This document shows, in pieces, positions 20,631 through 29,514 of a stretch of DNA of 64,000 bases. How positions within the stretch are numbered: position 1 is the first letter of the stretch; each line of letters begins with the position of its first letter. Position numbers and translations under genes: made by a program. A model generated the notes under the pieces. That model was given only the letters and a program-made list of their open reading frames with translations, ran no database searches and was not told where the DNA came from. The DNA comes from Marinobacter pelagius (GTDB lineage Bacteria > Pseudomonadota > Gammaproteobacteria > Pseudomonadales > Oleiphilaceae), in contig NZ_FOUR01000006.1 in NCBI RefSeq assembly GCF_900114925.1, positions 124,001-188,000 on the forward strand, in the 5' to 3' direction.

Positions 20631-21019
20631 TAATTCCAGACCACCTTCTGTTCACCGCGGCTGTCCAGGCGCCACCACTTCTCATCCTCGACCGGCTGGC
20701 CTTCCTGCCAGTCACCCGGGCTGCAGCGGATCTCGGTGTCCATTGCCCGCCAGGCACTTCGTGCACAATCCAGGTCAGTACCCCAGGGCAACTCTTCCCC
20801 TTCGAGCACCAGCGATGTGAAGCGCTTGCCAAAGGCTCCCGGGTACAGCGTAATGCGCACTGATGCGCCCTCGTAGGACGCGGTGCCTTTGATAACCGAG
20901 GACACATCGGTGTCGTCCAGGGCGAGGTTGTCTACGTTGGCCTCAAGCCACTGTGACACCTGTTTCGGTGCCAGGTCACGAATGTAGATTTCCAGATCCT
21001 GCACTCGCGGAATCTCCAT
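20630..21019 (-). CDS. Unknown 129-residue protein, partner of the Clp_N-AAA gene
   Basis: I do not recognise this family. The product (begins MEIPRVQDLEIYIRDL) is acidic, soluble and has no signal peptide or membrane helix; it is rich in tryptophan near the C-terminus (DEKWWRLDS, ending VVWN). The chosen start at 21019 overlaps the upstream AAA gene by 44 bases, which points to coupled translation and a shared function. An ATG at 21043 is also possible; neither has a strong ribosome binding site. A regulator or adaptor of the AAA protein is a guess. Confidence 0.75.
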   Translation of the reverse strand: MEIPRVQDLEIYIRDLAPKQVSQWLEANVDNLALDDTDVSSVIKGTASYEGASVRITLYPGAFGKRFTSLVLEGEELPWGTDLDCARSAWRAMDTEIRCSPGDWQEGQPVEDEKWWRLDSRGEQKVVWN

Positions 21020-22400
21020 GCTGTTGATCACAATGCAGCACATAGTGAACCGGGCCGGGGCCCGCTGCAACCCACTGTTCCAGCTCACGTCGCAAATCCT
21101 CGACAGAAAGTCGGCGCAGCGTGCCGGCGGCCTTTCGTTCCCGCCAGGCAACTTCTGCGGCGGCCTGCTGAAGCTCAATATCTTGGAGCGACTGCTCAAA
21201 CTCCTCAACCGGCTCCTGCCGCGCCATGGCAACCAGCCCCTGCCGCCTCAGGGTATCGGCCTGCCCGGCCAGCGCGGCTGCTTCCACCGGCCCTCTTCTC
21301 GCAAACAGGCTCAGCCTTGCCGCCGCGCGCCCGACCCACTCGAGCATGCCCCCGGGCGTGCTCACACAGCGGCTTCGGCTGGACGCGACGTACTGAATCA
21401 CCGAAAGCGGTAACTGAGTATTCCATTGCTTTTCGATAGCGGACTGGTGGGCAGTCAGGATGGCTTTCCGCTGAGCCTGGCTGGCTGAGGGCATATCGAA
21501 GGCATCGAGGCGACGTCCCAACCGATGTTGCAGGCTCTGAACCGCAGACGCGTCATCCGGGCCTTCGGGGCCCAGCAGCAACACCGGGCCGGACCAGCTG
21601 GCAAGCAGTTCCGACGCCACCGCTCCCGGCGCATTCATCAACGCCAGAAGATCAGACGGCGACACATTGTCGAGCACCAGCAATGGCCAGCCTCGGGAAC
21701 AGCCCGTCTCATCGTCATCTGCTTCGCTCACCGGTATGACGGGAAGATCACTGGCCATCAGTTCGGCTTCCCGGCGCAGGTCGATCTCGACATAGTCCCG
21801 CTCGAGCACCGGCAGCAGGTACTGCAACCAGCTCGACTTACCCGCCCCCCGGGACCCACGAACCCAGACGAGAGCCCGGCAACAGGCCGCCACAGTCACC
21901 GCGACATCGTCGGCTAACTCAATCCACTGTGGATCGGTGATGGCAATCGGTGAACGGGTATCGGTGGCAAAATTCTCCGGGGGCGTCGGCTCCGCCAACT
22001 CGGGCCATCTCGGGACCTGTTCCAGAAGGGCCACGTAGGCTTTGCCCTCCAGCCGCTCTGCGCGTCTTGCCAGGGTATCCAGAAGGTGGGGCCAATCGAG
22101 CCAGGGCACCGTGAAGGCCTCCCGGGCGCTTGCCAGCCAGTAGATCAGCTGCGAGGACAACAGTCCCTCCCCGCCCACTTCGGTGACGATCGGCTGTTCG
22201 CACTGGATGGTGCGGATCAATTCGTCCAGATCGACGCCGCAGCCACGCAGATACCGTGCGATCGACGGATCGGTGTCCAGCAGCGCGAGCAGGAAATCTT
22301 CGACAGTGATGGCCGCGCCGCCTCGCCCGCTAACATTGTCTCGGGCCCGCAGCAACGCGGTCTGACATTGGGGATCAAGGCATCCTTGCCAGTCTTCCAT
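20976..22400 (-). CDS. Clp_N-domain protein with a single AAA-like ATPase domain
   Basis: A 474-residue protein. The N-terminal part (about 1-130) resembles the ClpA/ClpB N-terminal substrate-binding repeat (FLLALLDTDPSIARYL, GVDLDEL). Next comes one P-loop domain with Walker A GSRGAGKSS at 182-190 and a hydrophobic strand ending LVLDN at 241-245, where the usual Walker B DE is DN. The C-terminal third is arginine-rich and helical. True ClpA/B/V proteins have two full AAA modules and about 750-900 residues, so this is a reduced relative and probably not an active unfoldase of the usual kind. A GGGAGAAG site precedes the ATG. Operon with the small gene at 20630-21019. Confidence 0.75.
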   Translation of the reverse strand: MEDWQGCLDPQCQTALLRARDNVSGRGGAAITVEDFLLALLDTDPSIARYLRGCGVDLDELIRTIQCEQPIVTEVGGEGLLSSQLIYWLASAREAFTVPWLDWPHLLDTLARRAERLEGKAYVALLEQVPRWPELAEPTPPENFATDTRSPIAITDPQWIELADDVAVTVAACCRALVWVRGSRGAGKSSWLQYLLPVLERDYVEIDLRREAELMASDLPVIPVSEADDDETGCSRGWPLLVLDNVSPSDLLALMNAPGAVASELLASWSGPVLLLGPEGPDDASAVQSLQHRLGRRLDAFDMPSASQAQRKAILTAHQSAIEKQWNTQLPLSVIQYVASSRSRCVSTPGGMLEWVGRAAARLSLFARRGPVEAAALAGQADTLRRQGLVAMARQEPVEEFEQSLQDIELQQAAAEVAWRERKAAGTLRRLSVEDLRRELEQWVAAGPGPVHYVLHCDQQHGDSASAGSGNLHS

Positions 22401-22464
22401 TCAACTTCTCCCTGTTGTGTTGGCATCATCCTGATGCTCTTCCGTAGTCTGTTCGAGGGCAGTT

Positions 22465-22905
22465 TTACCAGGTACCGGTGTTTTCCATGCTGGCCCAGGG
22501 CTCTTTCGGAGGCAGCGCCTCGCCTTTCTGGAGCAGCTCGATGGAGATGTTGTCGGGGGTCCGGATAAACGCCATGTAGCCATCCCGGGGCGGACGGTTT
22601 ATGGTCACACCGTTGGCCTGCAGCTTCTCGCACAGGGCGTAGATGTCATCCACCCGATAGGCCAGGTGACCGAAATTGCGGCCGCCGGTGTACTCTTCCG
22701 GATCCCAGTTGTAGGTCAGCTCGATCATTGGCGCACGGTCTTCCCGGGCCCGCGCCTCGTCTTCCGGTGCCGCCAGAAACACCAGGGTGAACCGGCCCTT
22801 CTCGCTGCTCTTCCGGTTGATCTCGACCATGCCCAGCAGGTCGCAGAAGAAATGCAGAGTCTCGTCCAGGTCACTCACCCGGATCATGGTGTGGAGGTAT
22901 TGCAT
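22465..22905 (-). CDS. gloA: Glyoxalase I (lactoylglutathione lyase) family protein
   Basis: VOC-fold metalloenzyme that isomerises the methylglyoxal-glutathione hemithioacetal. The 146 residues show the expected metal ligands: H6 in [10 protein letters not shown], the glutamate of MIELTYNW, the histidine of [10 protein letters not shown] and the glutamate of ISIELLQKG. The start at 22905 follows AAGGAG; upstream in-frame ATGs lie in the divergent DUF1853 gene's promoter region. The C-terminus has a short extension ([13 protein letters not shown]). Confidence 0.9.
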   Translation of the reverse strand: MQYLHTMIRVSDLDETLHFFCDLLGMVEINRKSSEKGRFTLVFLAAPEDEARAREDRAPMIELTYNWDPEEYTGGRNFGHLAYRVDDIYALCEKLQANGVTINRPPRDGYMAFIRTPDNISIELLQKGEALPPKEPWASMENTGTW

Positions 22906-22969
22906 ACGCGCTCCTTCTCGAAGAATGGTCGTCTTACCGCTTGAACACAGTTTACGGTATCCTTGGCCA

Positions 22970-23866
22970 ATGGACGACATCAGCATCGGCGATATTCCCT
23001 ACGCCCTCCGTAGCCCCGCCGTCAGGCATCTGGCGTGGCTTTGCCATACGCCCCAACTGCTGAGCTCACCACTCTCATTTGAGCCCGCCCGCTACCTGCC
23101 ACCCAATCATCTGGAAAAGCTCCGGGCATGGGATCATGATCTGCAGGTTGCGCCGGCCTTGCTTCGGGAACCGCCCCAACGCAGGCTGGGCTTCTATTTC
23201 GAGCGCCTGTACCAGGTGCTGCTGGAGGAGCTGCTTGGCTGGGAAATCCTCCTGAAAAACCAGCAGATCCAGTCCAACGGCCGCACCATTGGCGAGCTGG
23301 ACTTTGTGGTGCATAACCAAATCGATGACCGGATCGAGCATCACGAAATCGCAGTGAAATACTACCTCGGCGTGCCAGGGACCGAGCATCCAACGCTCTG
23401 GTACGGCCCCAATGCCCGCGACCGGCTGGACCTCAAAACCGATAACCTGATCCATCACCAGAGCCGACGGACCCACCAGCCGGAAACCCGGGCCCTGCTG
23501 GAACAACTCGACATCAGCGGCCCCCTCACCGCACGGATTTTCATGCCGGGCTATCTGTTCTATCCCGATGGCAACTCAATCTCGGCCCCCGACTATGTGC
23601 CGGACAATCACCTTCGAGGAAGCTGGCTTTACCTCTCGGCGGCCCGAGCAAGAGACACGTCCCAATGGGTCCCGCTTCACAAGCCCCACTGGATAGGCCC
23701 CTGGCTCCAGGATGAGCCGCCCGCTCCCGAGACCACCCTGGAAGCGCTCGAACGCATTGAACGTCACGCCGTCCCGGCACTCTTTGCCGTGCTCGAGAAC
23801 GACGCTGACACCGGGTTCTGGCGGGAAACAGACCGAATCTTCGTGGTGCCTGAAAACTGGCCCTAG
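22970..23866 (+). CDS. DUF1853 family protein
   Basis: A 298-residue protein matching the DUF1853 family of unknown function. The middle contains GELDFVV (E109, D111) followed by [10 protein letters not shown] (E126, K130), a spacing and hydrophobic context reminiscent of PD-(D/E)xK nuclease cores. No signal peptide or membrane helix is seen. The start ATG at 22970 is divergent from the glyoxalase gene across 64 bases. Nuclease activity is an inference from the motif only. Confidence 0.82.
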   Translation: MDDISIGDIPYALRSPAVRHLAWLCHTPQLLSSPLSFEPARYLPPNHLEKLRAWDHDLQVAPALLREPPQRRLGFYFERLYQVLLEELLGWEILLKNQQIQSNGRTIGELDFVVHNQIDDRIEHHEIAVKYYLGVPGTEHPTLWYGPNARDRLDLKTDNLIHHQSRRTHQPETRALLEQLDISGPLTARIFMPGYLFYPDGNSISAPDYVPDNHLRGSWLYLSAARARDTSQWVPLHKPHWIGPWLQDEPPAPETTLEALERIERHAVPALFAVLENDADTGFWRETDRIFVVPENWP

Positions 23867-23875
23867 TCTTCGCTC

Positions 23876-24460
23876 TCAGGCATCGATCAGGCTCCTGGCC
23901 CACGTTGGCAGCTCGTCTTTATAGACCTGCCATGCCCCGTTCTCCCAGGCCGCGACACGCACAAACGGTTGATCCAGGCTGGAGTTGTCCACCAGGTGCA
24001 GCTCATCCGCCAGCCCGATGCACTCGCGAAGGTTGGCCAGGGTTCGGGGGATCCGACGCTCTATCTTGGTCTCGGGTACATTATGGCCGCCCGTTTGTAC
24101 CCGGGAGGCAACACGCGCCTTGTTGAGGTTGACCTGGTCCAGATGGAAATAAAACAGACGGATGCGGAAGCCCGCAGCCTTGGCAGCTCCGACGAAATCC
24201 ACTTTGGAGGGGTGGGAAAACACCGTTTCAAAACAGAAGCTCTGGCGCTCCTCCAGCAACCGGAGCCGCTCCTTTTCGGCAATCAGCGCGGCTTCGTAAC
24301 TGTGCTTTTCGGGGTAGTCCGGCCACAGGGTGCGGGCGATCTTGTCAGCGTTGACGAACGGTATGTTGCGACGGGCCAGAAACCGCTCATAGAAAGTCGA
24401 TTTGCCGGCACCGTTGCCACCCACCAGCAACCATAGCTCAGGCTGCGTCGTCACGGTCAC
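23876..24460 (-). CDS. Zeta-toxin-like P-loop kinase
   Basis: A 194-residue P-loop protein with Walker A GGNGAGKST at residues 14-22, NADKIAR, and a lid region with arginines (IERRIPRTLANLREC). This matches the zeta toxin/AAA_33 group, whose zeta members phosphorylate UDP-N-acetyl sugars. The start is GTG at 24460, inside the end of the upstream antitoxin-like gene (23-base overlap), with a second GTG six bases later. A metabolic or repair kinase is possible, but the coupled ParD-like partner supports a toxin role. Confidence 0.8.
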   Translation of the reverse strand: MTVTTQPELWLLVGGNGAGKSTFYERFLARRNIPFVNADKIARTLWPDYPEKHSYEAALIAEKERLRLLEERQSFCFETVFSHPSKVDFVGAAKAAGFRIRLFYFHLDQVNLNKARVASRVQTGGHNVPETKIERRIPRTLANLRECIGLADELHLVDNSSLDQPFVRVAAWENGAWQVYKDELPTWARSLIDA

Positions 24461-24851
24461 TCAGCGCTTCAAAACGTCCATTGCGGAACTGGCCAACTTC
24501 CCGGGTCCCGTCCGGATGGATGGCTTCCAGGTAACCTGGCTTTTCCGGAGAAGACTGGTAGACCGTTAGCCCACGGGCAATAGACCTGCCTAGCTCGCCG
24601 CTCTCACGAGCCTGATCCACCTCGGCCCAAAGCTCATCACTGCTCACCGGTTCTGCCGTCACAGGCTCAACCGACACCTTCCGGATACCCTGCAAAATGG
24701 CAATCAGATCCTCCGCACTCACCTCCCCGGCAACTGCGCGACCAATCTCGGCCCAGTACTCGATCTGCTTCGGCGTGGAGCGCCGATGAACCTGCCCCTC
24801 GGCAGCGGCATGGCGAACCAGGTTGTCATCAAGACGAACGGCGGTGGTCAT
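24438..24851 (-). CDS. ParD-like antitoxin
   Basis: A 137-residue protein. The N-terminus (about 1-40: TTAVRLDDNLVRHAAAEG, then RSTPKQIEYWAEIGR) fits the ParD-like antitoxin family with a ribbon-helix-helix-type DNA-binding region. The rest is acidic and may bind the toxin. The start at 24851 follows GGGAG. A longer frame upstream reads through a palindromic repeat and was rejected. It precedes and overlaps the zeta-like gene, as expected for an antitoxin-toxin operon. Confidence 0.82.
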   Translation of the reverse strand: MTTAVRLDDNLVRHAAAEGQVHRRSTPKQIEYWAEIGRAVAGEVSAEDLIAILQGIRKVSVEPVTAEPVSSDELWAEVDQARESGELGRSIARGLTVYQSSPEKPGYLEAIHPDGTREVGQFRNGRFEALSDRDDAA

Positions 24852-24895
24852 GGTGGACTCCCGTGCTGTGCATATATTGACCAGACTACCACACA

Positions 24896-24926
24896 CGTTG
24901 CGTTTTGCAACACCCGTTGCATTTTG
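24896..24926. promoter_or_regulatory. Possible operator of the toxin-antitoxin operon
   Basis: Two 12-base direct repeats with one difference (CGTTGCGTTTTG at 24896-24907 and CGTTGCATTTTG at 24915-24926, 19 bases apart) lie 45-75 bases upstream of the antitoxin start. The first includes the inverted repeat GTTGC/GCAAC. Autoregulation by ribbon-helix-helix antitoxins usually uses such repeats. Binding is inferred. Confidence 0.45.
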
Positions 24927-24957
24927 AGACCAAATCACGGGTTCAGACGCCTTCCGC

Positions 24958-25063
24958 GGGGTCTGAAGAAAACCTTCTTCTGACCCCATTTTCAGACCAG
25001 CCACCCAAACCCAAATCAAATCCCCCGACCTCCGGGGTCAGAAGAAAGCTTTCTTCTGACCCC
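24958..25063 (+). repeat. Palindromic repeat cluster E (2 copies)
   Basis: Copies at 24958-24987 (T/T orientation) and 25034-25063 (symmetric), both with GAAGAA/TTCTTC stems. They lie between the 3' end of the type VI cargo operon (25088) and the promoter side of the toxin-antitoxin operon. Confidence 0.95.
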
Positions 25064-25087
25064 TTTTTCAAACACTCCCCACACGTA

Positions 25088-26158
25088 TCAAATCGGCCAA
25101 GCCCCCTCAGGCCGCATCCCCCGATACTCCCCCAACGAAACCTTCCCCAGCTGCGGCGTCAACTTGCAAACCCGGCTTCCCCAGGGATAGCTACGCAACC
25201 GATTCAACAGCTCCACCCCTCTCCCGTGCTTCCAGGCCTCAATATCCAGATCGCGCCAATAGCGCGGATCGCGCCCGGTCTTTTCATCGTGCTCGCGCGT
25301 CACTGGATCCAAATGTCGGAATGGTTCCAGACGAGGCACATCCGGCAGGGGTTGGGTTACGTCCATGTAGCGTTGGAGCATGTCCCAAAACGCTAAAACT
25401 TCACTTTTGGACGCTTCCACTCCACTCAGCCAGGTCTGATTGAAGGTTTTCTGGGTGTAGCGGTGAACAAACATCAGTCTGTAAAAAATACCACCCTGCT
25501 GGACGACCCGCTCAACGTAGGCATCAAATTCAACGAATGGCGCTTCAAAGAAACGATTACGTCCCAGCGAGAACCGGACCTGCCCGGTAACTCGGTTGAA
25601 CTCACTGCAACCGTCTTCGAGCGATTCGTCGAACTTCTCCGAAAGTGATTTCTCAAAGGGCTTCAGGAGAAACTCTATGCCAGTGCTCATAATCCAATTG
25701 GTGGTTGGGCGAATCATCCAAAAAGAGAGAAACATCCACCCGGGCAACAGAACCAATGCAACAAGGCCGACCAGAAGTCCCGACCATTCGTACTGTTCAG
25801 CGAGCTCTAGCACCCCCCATCCGATTAAAGACATGCCGCCGACAACCAGCAACAGAACCCACGTAAAGGGAATTAACAGAATCAGGAATTTGAGCCCTAC
25901 CTTTCCATTCAAGAACCGGATCCGGTGATGATCCCACCACCAATCTTTGTCGGTAAATTCAGGATCTTGGGCTTCATGGTCCTGAAGCGTTTTGACGTCC
26001 TCGACCACACCGTTGTAGGGATTCGCTCCAGCGTAAGCTCCCACAGGTTGTAACTCATCGCCCACCCGTTCACGCTTCCTCGGACTCTCCGGAAGTGAGC
26101 CAATAAAATTCGAATTGAAGGCAGTAGGCGCAAATATTGGGCGGTCCAGTTTCGTCAT
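25088..26158 (-). CDS. Membrane protein of the VgrG cargo operon (DUF6708-like, possible immunity)
   Basis: A 356-residue protein with two strong hydrophobic segments (about 92-120 and 125-150), a long N-terminal cytoplasmic or periplasmic part and a C-terminal soluble domain (about 180-356) with PLPDVPRLEPFRHLDP. The soluble part resembles DUF6708 proteins that occur with type VI effectors; that family match is tentative. The ATG overlaps the upstream effector gene by four bases. A membrane protein right after a pore-forming-type effector could be its immunity protein, but an accessory or second effector cannot be excluded. Base composition looks lower in GC than the flanking core genes. Confidence 0.72.
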   Translation of the reverse strand: MTKLDRPIFAPTAFNSNFIGSLPESPRKRERVGDELQPVGAYAGANPYNGVVEDVKTLQDHEAQDPEFTDKDWWWDHHRIRFLNGKVGLKFLILLIPFTWVLLLVVGGMSLIGWGVLELAEQYEWSGLLVGLVALVLLPGWMFLSFWMIRPTTNWIMSTGIEFLLKPFEKSLSEKFDESLEDGCSEFNRVTGQVRFSLGRNRFFEAPFVEFDAYVERVVQQGGIFYRLMFVHRYTQKTFNQTWLSGVEASKSEVLAFWDMLQRYMDVTQPLPDVPRLEPFRHLDPVTREHDEKTGRDPRYWRDLDIEAWKHGRGVELLNRLRSYPWGSRVCKLTPQLGKVSLGEYRGMRPEGAWPI

Positions 26159-29100
26159 ACACTTACCTCGGCGAAGTACCAGTATGGGGACTTTGGCTGG
26201 GCAAACGGATCCAATACCGTTCGCCTCTTCGATGGTGGGTACACGTGTTGGGTGACATCGAAAGGTTCGTAGTCCGGATAGGTAGGCGTCGGGAATATTA
26301 AGGGCCCCAACTCGGTCTCCAGCGTCGCCTGCAAACCAACCCTCAATTGAGTGGTTACAGATTCCCGATAGAAAGTACTTTGGTATTCACTCTCCTGAAG
26401 CTCCCGCCTGACGAGAAAGCGAACAGCCGATTCCCGAGGCAATGACTGCCGAGCAACAATCTTCGTCAGTGGTGTCGCTTTGAGCATATAGGTGTCTGAA
26501 ACAGGCATGACCGCCCCCGAAGAAGGTATGTTCGTCGTCGATGTCTGGTAGGCAATTTCCTGAACAACCAGCTTGAAGGGTTTGTCGGGCAGTTCTGCCC
26601 GGCGTTCGCCGAACAGCTTGATCCGGCTGACAAGGGGGAATCTGATGGTTACGACGTAATCATCAGGTTCCGGTGGATAATCCGGGTTAATGAGTCCTGG
26701 ATCAGGCTCAATATACCCATACCGCTCTCCACTCACATGAATGGGCGAAAGGAGGGTTATTAGCTGACCATAATAGGCCTTATCGCCATTCCAACTTTGC
26801 TGGTGATTCGGAAAAGAGCCCAGGGGCCCGTGTTTGAGAAGCTTTTCAAAGGGGTCGTCAGTTACCAAACCTGCATATATCCCCCCACCAACGACCATTG
26901 CCATACCGAATAAAGCCCACCCCCAACCAGGCACGGCAAGTAGATTTGCCATCATAGGGGAGGCCAAGAAAATAACACCACCACTCATCGCTATCGCATG
27001 CCCGGCGGCTGCGTCAAAATCGTTATTGGAAATGCTGATCCTCATTTCCCAAAAACTCAGGCCAACGCCGACACCACCAGCAATAAAACTTGCCAGCCCC
27101 GTTGTTCTAACCAATGTGGAGGCCTTTATTTTTTCGAGCCGCTTGCCCACAAACCACCAATTCTTCAAATCAAAAAGAGGACGTGAAGCGAATCGGTAAG
27201 CACTTGTCTGTCTGGAACTGAGGTCTCCCAATACAACATTGAGTTTCAGCTGAGCTGCAATCAGATCAGCCGTTGCGCCACCAAATGTCTTGGCGAACGC
27301 CAATGTGGAGTTCCCTTGTTCAGAATCATATGCTTTCAAGAACGAACGAAATTCGATAAACAAATTAAACGCCGCCAAAGCCACCAACCCACGAGAAACG
27401 ACTGGACCATCGACCACCCGCCCCACTCGCTTCGCAAAATCCACTTTCACCAAACTCAGCTTTTTCGCTTCTTCATGGCCCTCGGCAACGTAGAAAACCA
27501 TAGTTCCAGCAGCCACTTTGTTGATCGTGTCCTCAAATTCACCCGCTGCACGTGCGGGGCTGGTGGAAGCCATCATCTGCCCGGACTCATCAAACAGGTC
27601 TGCGTATAGATAATCGTTCTTCCGAGTCAGCACCCCCTCGGTCCGATCAAACTCCGTCAGCCCGCGATTCAGCCCGTTACCCTGCACTCCGAGGATTGTG
27701 CCCTCGCTGACAGCTCGGGCCCTGTCCATAACCCGGATACCGGCAAGATCCGGGTCCGCGAGCACCATATTGGATGCAGCCGCCTGCATTACGCGCTGTA
27801 GTTCAATCTGCTCAACGGCACCCTGTTCAATCAGGCGCCTGGACACCGTCAGAACAGCGGCACTCCATTCGCTTAATGAGCCAGAAATAAGCCCACCGAC
27901 TTTGCCGGCATTGGAAAAATCTTTCAGTGTGCTATCGCCTGAATCCCTCTCGCTAATCTGTTTTTCGAGGTACACAAGGGATTGCAGATTAAGCCGATCC
28001 AGCAAAGCCTCATCAATTTCGGTCTGACTCTGCGCTAATTCTGCAAGCGTCTGGTACGGCGACATTTTTCCGGGCTCGGACTCATCCCCCGCACTAGCTC
28101 TCTCTTGAGGCGCCCAAGCCTCCAGGAATTGTTCATCAGTTATCCACTCTTGCAGGGTGGCGTATATGCCCTCGTCACAGGACTTTCCTTGGGCTTTTAC
28201 AACCCCTGGGACCTGTTGAAGTACATTCATGAGGTCGGTCGCAAGCAGATAAGCTTCGCAGATGGCGTGGTCACGGCATTGCCGGTAGTCATCCAGGGCG
28301 GCAGCTAACGATGGCTCGGTCAGCAAATTGCGGGCCCGTGCGACATGCTCATCTATCACGCGAATGGCATGTTCTTTCTCCTCGGTATCCAGCACCTCAT
28401 CCAGTTTTTGTCGGTCGATGGCACTTGCATAACGGGACAAATTGGAAGGACTACCATCCGGCTGAGGATCAAAAATGGCCTGGCGAATCAGCATCGCAGA
28501 ATGAACGATCGGATTGCTCCGGATCGAAATATCCACGGCATCCAGGTAATGCAGGGCTAGGTGTAGCTGCGCAAGAGAATGGCGGAGTCGGAAAATGGGG
28601 TCTGGAATAGCTATGCCGACGAGGCCTTTTTGTTCGCGAAGTTCAGCAATCACATCCTCTCCGGGGTCACACTTCAATTCGAGAGCAATCGCGGCGCTGG
28701 GTCCCTCCTCGCCTTGCTTTATCCGATCCGCGAGTTTCACGCACAGCTCACCCTCACCAGGCCCCTCAAACCCCTCCCTAAAATCACTGGGATTCTCCAA
28801 CATCAACTCAATGCCAAGGTCCCGTGCCCGAAGGCCATCCACCTGCTGAATCGGCGACGCGGGGTAGCCGCTTGCAAAGTTGATGTCATCAACAAGGGCC
28901 GCAGGCCAGGCATGATCGATTCTGGTTGTCCTGATCCTCAGCGCTTTCGTGTCCTGCTCCAGCCGACGAACGTAGTGCCAATCCCACTGCACTTCGCTGT
29001 AGGCGACACGAATGTCCTGGATAACGGTCTGCCCCTGCAACATGGCCGGGACCAGGATGTCGTGCTGCCATTCACCCACTGAAGGCCGGGCGCGGAAGCT

Positions 29101-29514
29101 CTCGGAGGGCTCTGCCTCCCATTCAGAGCGCGCCGATTGCACATCAACGTCACTCATCATGCCTTCGGTGTTGATCTCGAGTTCCCGCCACAGGGTGTCA
29201 TCACGAAAAACATAGAGGTAGCCGGGCCTGAGCAGTGCCACGCTTCGTCCGGTGTGGAAGGTCAGGCCGCCGGATTTCACAGGCAGGTTGCTCTGGATTT
29301 CGGCCAGGGGTTTGATTCTAAGGAGGGTGTTTTCCTGATACTCCTCCTGCTCGATGTTGGAACGGGCACGCTCCACCAGAGGAAGGGTCAGATGGCCACC
29401 GGCCTGAGTGGGGACCTTCAGAACCAGATTGCCTGGCTCGTTGTCATCATACTCAGCTCGCCGACGCAGGGATTGGTCCAGGCTCTCATCGGTGAAATTC
29501 GCAAGATCGGTCAT
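26155..29514 (-). CDS. VasX/MIX-type type VI secretion effector
   Basis: A 1119-residue protein downstream of VgrG with a four-base overlap. The N-terminal region (about 30-200) has the segment LRPGYLYVF at 95-103, which fits the MIX marker core (hydrophobic-RxG-aromatic-hydrophobic-Y) and the VasX N-terminal domain. GIAIPDPIFRLRHSLAQL near residue 300 matches another conserved VasX-like segment. Hydrophobic helices cluster near residues 690-710 and 790-880, as in the colicin-like, membrane-damaging VasX of Vibrio cholerae. The rest is polar, with a beta-rich C-terminus. No DUF4123 adaptor gene is adjacent. Effector status is well supported; the killing mechanism is inferred. Confidence 0.85.
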   Translation of the reverse strand: MTDLANFTDESLDQSLRRRAEYDDNEPGNLVLKVPTQAGGHLTLPLVERARSNIEQEEYQENTLLRIKPLAEIQSNLPVKSGGLTFHTGRSVALLRPGYLYVFRDDTLWRELEINTEGMMSDVDVQSARSEWEAEPSESFRARPSVGEWQHDILVPAMLQGQTVIQDIRVAYSEVQWDWHYVRRLEQDTKALRIRTTRIDHAWPAALVDDINFASGYPASPIQQVDGLRARDLGIELMLENPSDFREGFEGPGEGELCVKLADRIKQGEEGPSAAIALELKCDPGEDVIAELREQKGLVGIAIPDPIFRLRHSLAQLHLALHYLDAVDISIRSNPIVHSAMLIRQAIFDPQPDGSPSNLSRYASAIDRQKLDEVLDTEEKEHAIRVIDEHVARARNLLTEPSLAAALDDYRQCRDHAICEAYLLATDLMNVLQQVPGVVKAQGKSCDEGIYATLQEWITDEQFLEAWAPQERASAGDESEPGKMSPYQTLAELAQSQTEIDEALLDRLNLQSLVYLEKQISERDSGDSTLKDFSNAGKVGGLISGSLSEWSAAVLTVSRRLIEQGAVEQIELQRVMQAAASNMVLADPDLAGIRVMDRARAVSEGTILGVQGNGLNRGLTEFDRTEGVLTRKNDYLYADLFDESGQMMASTSPARAAGEFEDTINKVAAGTMVFYVAEGHEEAKKLSLVKVDFAKRVGRVVDGPVVSRGLVALAAFNLFIEFRSFLKAYDSEQGNSTLAFAKTFGGATADLIAAQLKLNVVLGDLSSRQTSAYRFASRPLFDLKNWWFVGKRLEKIKASTLVRTTGLASFIAGGVGVGLSFWEMRISISNNDFDAAAGHAIAMSGGVIFLASPMMANLLAVPGWGWALFGMAMVVGGGIYAGLVTDDPFEKLLKHGPLGSFPNHQQSWNGDKAYYGQLITLLSPIHVSGERYGYIEPDPGLINPDYPPEPDDYVVTIRFPLVSRIKLFGERRAELPDKPFKLVVQEIAYQTSTTNIPSSGAVMPVSDTYMLKATPLTKIVARQSLPRESAVRFLVRRELQESEYQSTFYRESVTTQLRVGLQATLETELGPLIFPTPTYPDYEPFDVTQHVYPPSKRRTVLDPFAQPKSPYWYFAEVSV

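Noticed and set aside
20976..22400. T6SS ClpV (TssH)
   Set aside because: Too short, only one AAA-like domain with altered Walker B, and not near T6SS core genes.
24852..25019. Longer start for the ParD-like gene
   Set aside because: The extra residues are translated from a palindromic repeat and leader; the ATG at 24851 has a good ribosome binding site and begins at the conserved domain.
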